Positions 1 to 4,996 of a DNA stretch of 5,031 nt are shown here, in pieces. The stretch covers positions 1 through 5,031 of the forward strand of contig JAESQG010000495.1 in the NCBI GenBank assembly GCA_016765265.1. The letters run 5' to 3'. The notes under the pieces were generated by a model. That model was not told where the DNA came from. It saw only the letters and a program-made list of their open reading frames with translations, and did no database searches. Within the stretch, counting starts at the first letter, position 1. Every line of letters starts with the position of its first letter. The translations under genes and the position numbers were made by a program. Source of the DNA: Pseudomonadales bacterium (lineage in GTDB: Bacteria; Pseudomonadota; Gammaproteobacteria; Pseudomonadales; DC-out160).

Positions 1-298
1 AAAAGCCTTTTCTCATTCTATCTTTATAGGTTTCGATGCCACTCAGGTGCTCGGTCACATTGACAGTCAGTTGCCCTAACCAATGCTCAAGGCTGGCGGA
101 CAGTAGCGCCTCTTTGCTACCGTAATATCGATAGATTGTTTGTAATGAGGTATTTGCTGACTTAGCGATTTCACCGAAACCCACTTGCGATATAGGTCTG
201 TCAGAAAAAAGATCCAGGACCGCATTTTCAATGCGCCGTTGAATAGTAGGACTCAGCAATGTGCGATCAAGTGGTTCGGACGCCTTCTTGCGTGGCAT
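1..298 (-). CDS. TetR/AcrR-family transcriptional repressor, N-terminal part (cut by window edge)
   Basis: An open frame runs from the ATG at 298-296 leftward off the window, giving 99 residues of a protein that would normally be about 190-220. It begins MPRKKASEPLDRT. The DNA-binding domain is clear: a first helix around residues 18-32 (IQRRIENAVLDLFS), then the helix-turn-helix at about 38-59, with GFGEIAKSANTSLQTIYRYY and SKEALL following. These are the TetR hallmarks (the 'IA..A..S..T+Y.++.SKE.L' pattern). The ligand-binding C-terminal domain lies outside the window, so the effector cannot be inferred. The start has only a weak ribosome site (AAGAG very close, GAG further up). The gene is divergent from the MaoC-type hydratase gene. 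TetR proteins usually repress such a divergent neighbour and themselves, so an acyl-CoA-like ligand is plausible, but that is inference from context. Confidence 0.93.
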   Translation of the reverse strand, partial: MPRKKASEPLDRTLLSPTIQRRIENAVLDLFSDRPISQVGFGEIAKSANTSLQTIYRYYGSKEALLSASLEHWLGQLTVNVTEHLSGIETYKDRMRKGF

Positions 299-315
299 AT
301 CTCTTGACTCAGGGG

Positions 316-337
316 TTAGTGAATAGTGATTAGTGAA
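316..337. repeat. Short direct repeat TTAGTGAA / TAGTGA / TTAGTGAA
   Basis: TTAGTGAA occurs at 316-323 and 330-337 with TAGTGA between them, making a compact three-part repeat 18 bases upstream of the TetR start codon, in the leader of that gene. It could be a small regulator site or chance low-complexity sequence. No function is claimed. Confidence 0.3.
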
Positions 338-442
338 AAGCAATAAAACGCTATAGGACCATAAATTCTTATACAGTTCAATCAATAAACAGCTAAACAC
401 TTTTCACATGGTTATCAATTAAATGGTGTAGTGATACAACAA

Positions 443-470
443 TGGACAGTGGTGTAATTGGTGTTACACT
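443..470 (+). promoter_or_regulatory. Candidate promoter of the MaoC-type gene with embedded TetR-type operator
   Basis: A sigma-70-like promoter is visible: -35 TGGACA at 443-448 (5 of 6 to TTGACA), a 16-base spacer, and -10 TACACT at 465-470 (4 of 6 to TATAAT). Between and overlapping the boxes lies a perfect inverted repeat, GTGTAA-TTGGTG-TTACAC at 452-469. A repressor bound there would block RNA polymerase, the usual arrangement for TetR-family operators. A related half-palindrome, TGTA-GTGA-TACA, lies at 427-438 just upstream and could be a second weaker site, perhaps covering the repressor's own promoter. The predicted start of transcription near 477 would leave a leader of about 90 bases. 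A second -10-like TATAAA at 528-533 has no good -35. The rest of the 299-569 gap is AT-rich with no other gene. Regulation by the adjacent TetR is inferred. Confidence 0.55.
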
Positions 471-481
471 TTATCCCCTAG

Positions 482-509
482 AAGCTCATTTTATAGACCT
501 AGTGAGCTT
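482..509. repeat. Inverted repeat AAGCTCA ... TGAGCTT in the hydratase leader
   Basis: Perfect 7-base arms lie at 482-488 and 503-509 with a 14-base spacer that itself contains TAG/CTA. If transcription starts near 477 this would form a hairpin at the 5' end of the mRNA. As DNA it could be a second operator. No run of T follows, so it is not an intrinsic terminator. Confidence 0.4.
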
Positions 510-569
510 TAATTGATCGATTGGCCTTATAAATACAGGTGCCCTTAGTACCCACCAGTGGGATTATAG

Positions 570-1493
570 ATGAGTCAAATGAAAAGTGTTCCTTACATTT
601 GTGCTATTGAGCAAGGACCCAGTGTCGCTTCTTGGGGCTCCGTCAGCATCAGAAGTGCTTTCCCTTTTTTACGACCTAAGGAAAACCCCTCCCACTTCAA
701 ACCCGTTCAAGATTTGGTTTCTCCCCCGAGCAGCCGGCTTATTGAACACTATATTGAGTGGGCGGGTGCTCCCAAATCCAGCTATCAAGACGAAGTCCCC
801 CCCCATCTTTTTTCTCAATGGAGTATTCCGCTTGTCACTCGCGTTTTACATCAAGCTCGGTATCCTCTTAAAGAAATCGTCAACCAAGGTTGTAGCGTCA
901 AGATTAATGCAAAAATACCTCGCGGTGAAAAGTTGTGGCTCACAGCACGACTTATAAATCTTGATGAGTCCGAAAAACGGATACGTTTCGCAGTAGAGGT
1001 CTCTACTTCCACCGCAGATTTGCCCAATGCTATTGTAGCCGTATTTAACTTAATTCTTGCTCCTGAGATTAGCGAGGCTAAAATTCGCAATAGAAAACGC
1101 CCGGAATCAGATGGCTTCTGCATCTCAGGTCATTGGTCTGCCGATGACGACGATGGTTTCCGCTTTGCCCTTTTAACAGGTGATTTTAACCCAATTCATT
1201 GGATAGACCCTTTGGCTAAACGCTCAAATTTTGGTGGCAAGGTACTACACGGATTCGCTAGTTTAAGCCGAACCTGGGAAAGCATACAATCGTTACAGCC
1301 ATCGTCGTCTAAAGCGGACCAACGAATTGAAGAAATTAGCGTGAAGTTTCTACAGCCTATCCGACTACCCTCAACTGAGTTAAAGGTAATGACATCGCCT
1401 AAAACCGATAAAAAGGGAGGGCGCCGACTAAAGGTGCGGGGGGAAAACAACGATCTGCATTTAGTCGGTAAATTTAAATTTGCGCAAACTTAG
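570..1493 (+). CDS. Double-hotdog MaoC-like (R)-specific enoyl-CoA hydratase / acyl dehydratase
   Basis: This 307-residue protein has two hotdog halves. Residues about 55-165 form an N-terminal, non-catalytic MaoC-like half that shapes the acyl-binding tunnel. Residues about 185-305 form the catalytic MaoC half. The hydratase-2 signature is intact: FALLTGDFNPIH at 199-210, with Asp205 and His210 as the expected catalytic pair and Asn207 between them, followed by GGKVLHGFA at 222-230. Family members add water reversibly to trans-2-enoyl-CoA (or -ACP) to give the (R)-3-hydroxyacyl thioester, in the cytoplasm. Length and layout resemble HtdX-type proteins, which often sit beside SDR ketoacyl reductases. 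The ATG at 570 has only a weak AGTGGGA six bases upstream. A second ATG at 579 is possible, but the first is kept. A small CCCAC-CA-GTGGG palindrome at 551-562 precedes the start. The acyl chain used cannot be read from sequence. Confidence 0.87.
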   Translation: MSQMKSVPYICAIEQGPSVASWGSVSIRSAFPFLRPKENPSHFKPVQDLVSPPSSRLIEHYIEWAGAPKSSYQDEVPPHLFSQWSIPLVTRVLHQARYPLKEIVNQGCSVKINAKIPRGEKLWLTARLINLDESEKRIRFAVEVSTSTADLPNAIVAVFNLILAPEISEAKIRNRKRPESDGFCISGHWSADDDDGFRFALLTGDFNPIHWIDPLAKRSNFGGKVLHGFASLSRTWESIQSLQPSSSKADQRIEEISVKFLQPIRLPSTELKVMTSPKTDKKGGRRLKVRGENNDLHLVGKFKFAQT

Positions 1494-1534
1494 CGCCTCA
1501 AGTAGAACCTCACACTAGTCTCCCAGATACTCAC

Positions 1535-2335
1535 TTAACCCGGTGTCGACAAGCCACCGTTAACACTCAAGGTCTGTCCGGTAATTGCATCGGAAGCAGC
1601 TGATGAAAAAAATGAAACCGCTTCCGCAATATCCGTGGTCTTGACATCAAACAACATACGTTTTTTCAGGTTTTCTAGTACTCCCCCTTTTTCTCCATCA
1701 CTTTCCAGTTTTTTAGATCCTTGCCCCCAACGTGGGATTGAATCTGATATAAAACTCATGGAAACAGTATTAATCCTGATATTCTCTCGCCCGAATTCTC
1801 GTGCCAAGGCTCTCGTCATCTGCATCATGCCAGCAATAGAACCACCAATCATGGACTCTCCCACTGTTGCAATTCGTCCCGCATCAGAACCAATCATCAC
1901 AATCTTACCGCCTCCGCTTTTTACCATATAAGGATAAGCAGCCTTCACAGAAAAGGCCCGAGACAACCAGTGCGCCTTTATATAGGTATTGATATCGTCA
2001 TTACTCATATCACTAAAAAACTTGAATGCGATGGAATCACTACTAGCTCCCGCCCCACTGACCACTAAGTTGTTAAGCTGGCCGAACTGCTCATATACTC
2101 GGCTCATCATGGCTTCCAATTGGTCCGCATGAGTCAAGTCCGCGTGCTCAAAGTGCGCAGCACCTCCCTCAGACTTAATTTCCTTAACGGTCTCAAGACC
2201 AGCCTCTTCATTCCGGCCACTAACGATAACCGTTGCGCCTTGTGAGGCTAGCTTGTGCGCTACGGCTTTGCCTATGTGCGCAGTGGCACCGGTAACTACT
2301 GCTACTTTGTCGGATAGATTGTATTTATCAGTCAT
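1535..2335 (-). CDS. SDR-fold protein lacking the catalytic Tyr and Lys (probable non-canonical or inactive dehydrogenase)
   Basis: At 266 residues this has the usual length and fold of a classical short-chain dehydrogenase/reductase. It shows the N-terminal Rossmann strand VAVVTGATAHIG (11-22), Asp66 of the ADLT motif, the strand GKIVMIGS (143-150), and a well-kept C-terminal ITGQTLSVNGG (251-261). The active site is broken. Where the family has Ser, YxxxK, this protein has Ser150 and then Ile163 and Ile167 (SMIGGSIAG). The third Gly of TGxxxGxG is His20, the NNAG motif reads SGAG (93-96), and the tetrad Asn position appears to be His122. Both Ile codons are ATT, two base changes from either Tyr or Lys codon, so single sequencing errors do not explain it. 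The frame is full length with a good GGAG seven bases before ATG, so it looks maintained rather than decaying. Roles as a scaffold, cofactor- or acyl-CoA-binding partner, or regulator are speculative. It converges on the hydratase gene, 41 bases apart. Confidence 0.85.
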   Translation of the reverse strand: MTDKYNLSDKVAVVTGATAHIGKAVAHKLASQGATVIVSGRNEEAGLETVKEIKSEGGAAHFEHADLTHADQLEAMMSRVYEQFGQLNNLVVSGAGASSDSIAFKFFSDMSNDDINTYIKAHWLSRAFSVKAAYPYMVKSGGGKIVMIGSDAGRIATVGESMIGGSIAGMMQMTRALAREFGRENIRINTVSMSFISDSIPRWGQGSKKLESDGEKGGVLENLKKRMLFDVKTTDIAEAVSFFSSAASDAITGQTLSVNGGLSTPG

Positions 2336-2431
2336 AATACTACTCCGTCATCTCCGATTTCACCCTTTAGCTAAGGAGGATGCACAATCAAAGGTACTCA
2401 GATTTTATGGTGGATAGAAAGTGATAGTTTT

Positions 2432-2457
2432 AAAAAAACAGAACGCGAGTATCGCAT
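2432..2457 (-). terminator. Candidate intrinsic terminator for the protease/prodomain unit
   Basis: Read leftward, ATGCGA-TAC-TCGCGT (2457 to 2443) forms a 6-bp stem, one pair being T-G, with a 3-base loop. After four bases a run of seven T follows (2438-2432). The stem is short, so termination may be partial. It lies about 90 bases beyond the end of the prodomain-like gene and about 100 bases before the SDR start. That suggests the SDR gene has its own promoter in 2340-2430, where I see no convincing boxes. Confidence 0.45.
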
Positions 2458-2483
2458 GGAAGAATAAAAATTCCAAACTAGTC

Positions 2484-2532
2484 AGTTAGGCACGTTTATC
2501 GAAGTTAGGCACGTTTATCGAAGTTAGGCACG
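2484..2532. repeat. Tandem repeat of a 19-bp unit, 2.6 copies
   Basis: The unit AGTTAGGCACGTTTATCGA is present twice without mismatch (2484-2502, 2503-2521), followed by its first 11 bases (2522-2532). It sits 17 bases beyond the end of the prodomain-like gene, inside the 214-base gap before the SDR gene. It has no internal dyad and no coding sense. It could be a slippage product, a set of protein-binding sites, or residue of a mobile-element end. Nothing in the sequence decides between them. Confidence 0.85.
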
Positions 2533-2549
2533 CGATGATGAAGCAACAC

Positions 2550-3290
2550 CTATTCTTGTATTGAGTTGAAATCCCCCGCTGTTGGTATCATTAACGAGTC
2601 CTGATGATCGGATTCATTCAACTCCTGCTCAGCCGGGTTTTGATATACCCAACCATTCCCGTTTACACTTTCCATGGAATAGCTGCCGTTGGGCGTAGTG
2701 ATTGTTGCAAAGCTTGTTTTATTACCATTGTTTGAAGGACTAAAGGTGAATACCACTGGATATTGATCCTGATGACCTTCCAAATGCCCACTCCAACTTC
2801 TACCGCCATTAGGATAGACTTTAGATTGCTCAACTGACACAACAAATTCACTACCGCCCGGTAACATTAACTTAAATTTATCGCCCTTATTTACGCCCTT
2901 CACTTTTTCATTATCAAACTGAATCGCCGTTTTTACTGTTATGCGATCGTTTAGTGTGATCTCGGGTTTCATCTCAACATCCGTGATCCATACTTCAGAG
3001 ATCCATACTTTAGAGATCCATACTTTAGAGATCTTAGAGGCATCGTTGATATCTAACACCTGAATCTCTTCCGATATTGATTTTAACGGTAAACTCAAAG
3101 CGGATTGATCGCGTTTTATTGTCCGCGGGAGTGGGACACTTTTTTCGCTTTTCCTGCTTGTTACTGAAACCAACTCCCGAGTTTCATCCATTTTCTCCAG
3201 TCTTGCCTGCTCCTCACCTTTATTTGTATTCATATACACTATCAATGTAGTGAGAAAAATTAAGACGCTTGCAACAACTATTTTATTCAT
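2550..3290 (-). CDS. Membrane-anchored protein with metalloprotease prodomain-like region (putative trans-acting chaperone/inhibitor)
   Basis: This 246-residue protein starts with Lys3 and a single hydrophobic segment at about 4-20 (IVVASVLIFLTTLIVYM) with no obvious signal-peptidase site and no lipobox. It therefore looks like a signal anchor with the rest in the periplasm. Residues about 21-85 are a charged, low-conservation linker. Residues 89-103 are a fivefold-residue repeat (KVWIS, KVWIS, EVWIT). Residues about 110-216 look like the propeptide domain found in front of bacterial reprolysin-like proteases: GDKFKLMLPGG (136-146), RSWSGHLEG (164-172), PVVFTFSPS (178-186), ATITTPNGSYSM (195-206) and WVYQ (214-217). 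The tail DSLMIPTAG (231-239) resembles the prodomain-catalytic junction in fused relatives. No catalytic domain follows. The gene begins 41 bases after the protease gene, in the same direction, with GAGAGA eight bases before ATG, so co-transcription is likely. The prodomain call comes from recalled family patterns, not an alignment. Confidence 0.7.
   Translation of the reverse strand: MNKIVVASVLIFLTTLIVYMNTNKGEEQARLEKMDETRELVSVTSRKSEKSVPLPRTIKRDQSALSLPLKSISEEIQVLDINDASKISKVWISKVWISEVWITDVEMKPEITLNDRITVKTAIQFDNEKVKGVNKGDKFKLMLPGGSEFVVSVEQSKVYPNGGRSWSGHLEGHQDQYPVVFTFSPSNNGNKTSFATITTPNGSYSMESVNGNGWVYQNPAEQELNESDHQDSLMIPTAGDFNSIQE
2985..3029 (-). repeat. In-frame 15-bp tandem repeat, three copies, encoding K/E-VWI-S/T
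   Basis: On the + strand GATCCATACTTYAGA is repeated at 2985-2999, 3000-3014 and 3015-3029, the first copy with C and the others with T at the variable base. A fourth degenerate partial copy (GATC..TTAGAG) follows to 3039. The period of 15 keeps the frame and gives KVWIS-KVWIS-EVWIT at residues 89-103 of the prodomain-like protein. Near-identity at DNA level points to recent duplication by slippage. Confidence 0.9.
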
Positions 3291-3331
3291 CGTAATATTC
3301 TCTCGCTTGGTGATGCTTGATAGATTAAAAC

Positions 3332-4615
3332 TTAAAACTGAGCTAGGACTAATTCTGCTGCATCCACCTCAGCCTGGCTCTGCGCCACTAAAGCTTCAGC
3401 CGTCTGAAGAGCTTGGCTAGTGGTAGTCACCAACGCATTTTGAATATTGTAGTTGCTCACTGCCTGATTTACCGCATCCACCGCGTTATTGTAAGTGCTA
3501 ACCGCTAGGTTATAAGCATCATTTGCTGCGAGGTAAGCTTGATACAACGCTAACTGCACTTCATAAGGTTGACCAGCAGAGGCGTTAAAATCGTTGATGG
3601 CATTGACTAAGTTTCCGTAAGACGCATTAACATTATTGAGTTCAACCGAGTAATTGTCGTAAGCGCTATAATAAGCAGTAAGTGCAGCATCTCTTACACT
3701 AACCGCGTCAGTGTAATCTTGCTGTGCAGCAGTATAAGCAGCAACGGCGGCGGTAAAATTATCCTGCGCATTCGCTAATTGGAGTTCAGATCCATCGGTA
3801 ACCTCATCCGAAACTGCGGTCTCTAAGTAATTCGCTATTTGTGGTCCTGTCATATTTAGCGCATAGGCAGCATCGGCTCCCCAGTTTGGCTCGAATCGAT
3901 CTATACCGCAGGCAGAGCCATTGCAGTCTAAATCAGGATTAGAATACTTATAAATTTTACCGGAAAAATAATCCACATTGAACGTAGATTGGTAGGCCAT
4001 GATGGTAACAAAGTTGCCCTCCTCCCCGTGACCTAAAGCATAATCTAAAGTGCCACCCACCCCATTCAGGTTTCTGGAATGAGCCAAGCCCATGTTATGG
4101 CCCAACTCATGCGCCGTCACATAATCGGCGCAGGTATCAACAGCCACATGGCTAAAGGCATAGTCTTTTTCCCAGCTGTTACTAAAATCTCCACCGGTTC
4201 CATTACCCCCTATCCACGCAATACCACAGCCACCTTGAGCCGGATCATAAGGACGATAAAAAACCACCATATCAGCGCCGTATTCACTTCTCAGCGACGC
4301 TATATTTTCAAAAGCGGGATGCTGAGCATAGGTCATCTCCTGCAACGCCACACCCGCGTTATTCGCCTCTTCGTAGTCCACCTCTACTGAATGTACCATT
4401 CTTAATTCTAGATCCACTAAGCTATCGGCATAAACCTGGTTAGTCACATTTAGCAAATGTTGAAAACGCGTTTCCGGCTCACCATTGTATCGTGCCGCAA
4501 CCCCTGGAGTGTAAACCACTAACACATCAATAGTCGTTGGTTCAGCTTGTGAAAGTTGAGCGGCTAAAACCAATGGAAGGGTCATAGTATTTTTCAGTAG
4601 TTTGCTAAGGTTCAT
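3332..4615 (-). CDS. Secreted reprolysin-like (M12-type) zinc metalloprotease without propeptide, with C-terminal helical domain
   Basis: This 427-residue protein has a Sec signal peptide (Lys5/Lys8, hydrophobic core about 11-20, likely cut after SQA, residue 24). The mature chain starts straight at the first catalytic strand, TIDVLVVYTPG (28-38), so the usual prodomain is absent. The extended zinc motif HELGHNMGLAH (169-179) gives zinc ligands His169, His173 and His179 and general base Glu170. The Met-turn is TIMAYQ with Met206. GCGIAWIGG (129-137) and four cysteines (130, 162, 231, 236; two probable disulfides) also fit the family. The catalytic domain ends near 265. Residues about 275-427 are predicted helical, rich in Ala, Tyr, Asn and Asp, with only one basic residue (Arg308) and Tyr recurring every seven. 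This may mediate oligomerisation or surface or substrate attachment. The ATG has a good AAGAGG seven bases upstream. It heads an apparent two-gene unit with the prodomain-like gene. Substrate and final location (periplasm or outside) are unknown. Confidence 0.92.
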   Translation of the reverse strand: MNLSKLLKNTMTLPLVLAAQLSQAEPTTIDVLVVYTPGVAARYNGEPETRFQHLLNVTNQVYADSLVDLELRMVHSVEVDYEEANNAGVALQEMTYAQHPAFENIASLRSEYGADMVVFYRPYDPAQGGCGIAWIGGNGTGGDFSNSWEKDYAFSHVAVDTCADYVTAHELGHNMGLAHSRNLNGVGGTLDYALGHGEEGNFVTIMAYQSTFNVDYFSGKIYKYSNPDLDCNGSACGIDRFEPNWGADAAYALNMTGPQIANYLETAVSDEVTDGSELQLANAQDNFTAAVAAYTAAQQDYTDAVSVRDAALTAYYSAYDNYSVELNNVNASYGNLVNAINDFNASAGQPYEVQLALYQAYLAANDAYNLAVSTYNNAVDAVNQAVSNYNIQNALVTTTSQALQTAEALVAQSQAEVDAAELVLAQF

Positions 4616-4687
4616 GGTGATGCCTCTTTGTTAATCCTGGATTCAATATTTTCAGGTGGTCTGTTTTCGCTGTAATAGGTTTAACAA

Positions 4688-4704
4688 TGGAAAAGATGTG
4701 CCAG
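4688..4704 (-). promoter_or_regulatory. Possible degenerate sigma-54 (-24/-12) promoter for the protease unit
   Basis: Read leftward, CTGGCAC-ATCTT-TTCCA matches the -24 element exactly (YTGGCAC) and the -12 element TTGCW except for the important G of GC. Spacing is right. It would start transcription near 4676, about 60 bases before the protease start codon. The missing -12 G makes this weak, and it is recorded because no better promoter is visible. Confidence 0.22.
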
Positions 4705-4714
4705 GAGGACGGGC

Positions 4715-4765
4715 ATGATTTTGGTAATATTTACATTTTTCAGAGACCATCACCTGATGGTTTAA
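4715..4765 (+). CDS. Possible 16-residue hydrophobic leader peptide
   Basis: A textbook AGGAGG at 4703-4708 sits six bases before an ATG opening a 16-codon frame, MILVIFTFFRDHHLMV, stopped by TAA at 4763-4765. The last codons contain the 7+7 palindrome at 4746-4761, and another small frame follows 51 bases later, so a leader-peptide arrangement is conceivable. No good promoter was found upstream. The AGGAGG overlaps the leftward promoter candidate by two bases, so it may be coincidence. Confidence 0.22.
   Translation: MILVIFTFFRDHHLMV
4746..4761. promoter_or_regulatory. Perfect palindrome ACCATCA-CC-TGATGGT (candidate operator)
   Basis: Seven-base arms at 4746-4752 and 4755-4761 are separated by only two bases, typical of a dimeric regulator site and too tight for a stable RNA hairpin loop. 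No T-run follows on either strand, so it is not a terminator. It is about 130 bases upstream of the protease start and about 15 bases before a TAAAAT -10-like sequence on the + strand, so it could control either direction. Confidence 0.4.
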
Positions 4766-4816
4766 CTTATTGTATTTAAAATGAATTATTCGAGCAGTTT
4801 TGAGGAATAAAATTTT

Positions 4817-4996
4817 ATGCAAGTTCGAGAGGGAAAAAATATTTTTAATGAAAAAATAAATATACTTTTTTGTGACCTAGTCAGCAGAAGTACTTTGACG
4901 GACATAGAAGAGATAAAGCTAAGCGCGTCACAGAGTCAACAAATAGTTGTCGCGTCAAAATATCGAAACAGAGAGCGGTTCCCACCCTATCGCTAG
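4817..4996 (+). CDS. Small hypothetical protein, 59 residues
   Basis: The frame begins ATG at 4817 with GAGGA ten bases upstream and ends at TAG 4994-4996. The product starts MQVREGKNIFNEKINILFCD and ends RNRERFPPYR. It is polar and basic at the end, with no signal peptide, membrane segment or motif I recognise. It uses ATA for Ile five times out of seven, unlike the other genes here, which argues either for foreign origin or against real coding. It is divergent from the protease gene. It may be a genuine small gene or a chance frame. Confidence 0.28.
   Translation: MQVREGKNIFNEKINILFCDLVSRSTLTDIEEIKLSASQSQQIVVASKYRNRERFPPYR

Noticed and set aside
586..957. Rightward 123-codon frame inside the hydratase gene
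   Set aside because: It overlaps the MaoC-type gene in another frame, its product has no recognisable features, and the 570-1493 frame carries the intact hydratase motif.
851..1450. Two leftward frames (851-1123 and 1196-1450) antisense to the hydratase gene
   Set aside because: They are antisense shadows with no motif or clear ribosome site.
1635..1931. Rightward 98-codon frame antisense to the SDR gene
   Set aside because: It is a shadow of a well-supported SDR reading frame.
2374..2424. AGGAGG on the + strand followed by ATG and a 14-codon frame
   Set aside because: The ATG starts directly after the AGGAGG with no spacer, so it could not serve as its start, and no other start follows at proper distance.
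2484..2532. Repeat as a possible CRISPR array
   Set aside because: The copies are directly abutting with no spacers, and no cas-like gene is present.
2663..2851. Leftward 62-codon frame within the prodomain-like gene
   Set aside because: It is an alternate frame of a gene whose own frame carries the domain motifs.
3332..3340. C-terminal Phe of the protease as an outer-membrane beta-barrel signal
   Set aside because: The preceding region is clearly helical and lacks alternating beta-strand residues, so the Phe alone means little.
4079..4390. Rightward 103-codon frame antisense to the protease gene
   Set aside because: It lies opposite the zinc-site coding region and is a shadow frame.
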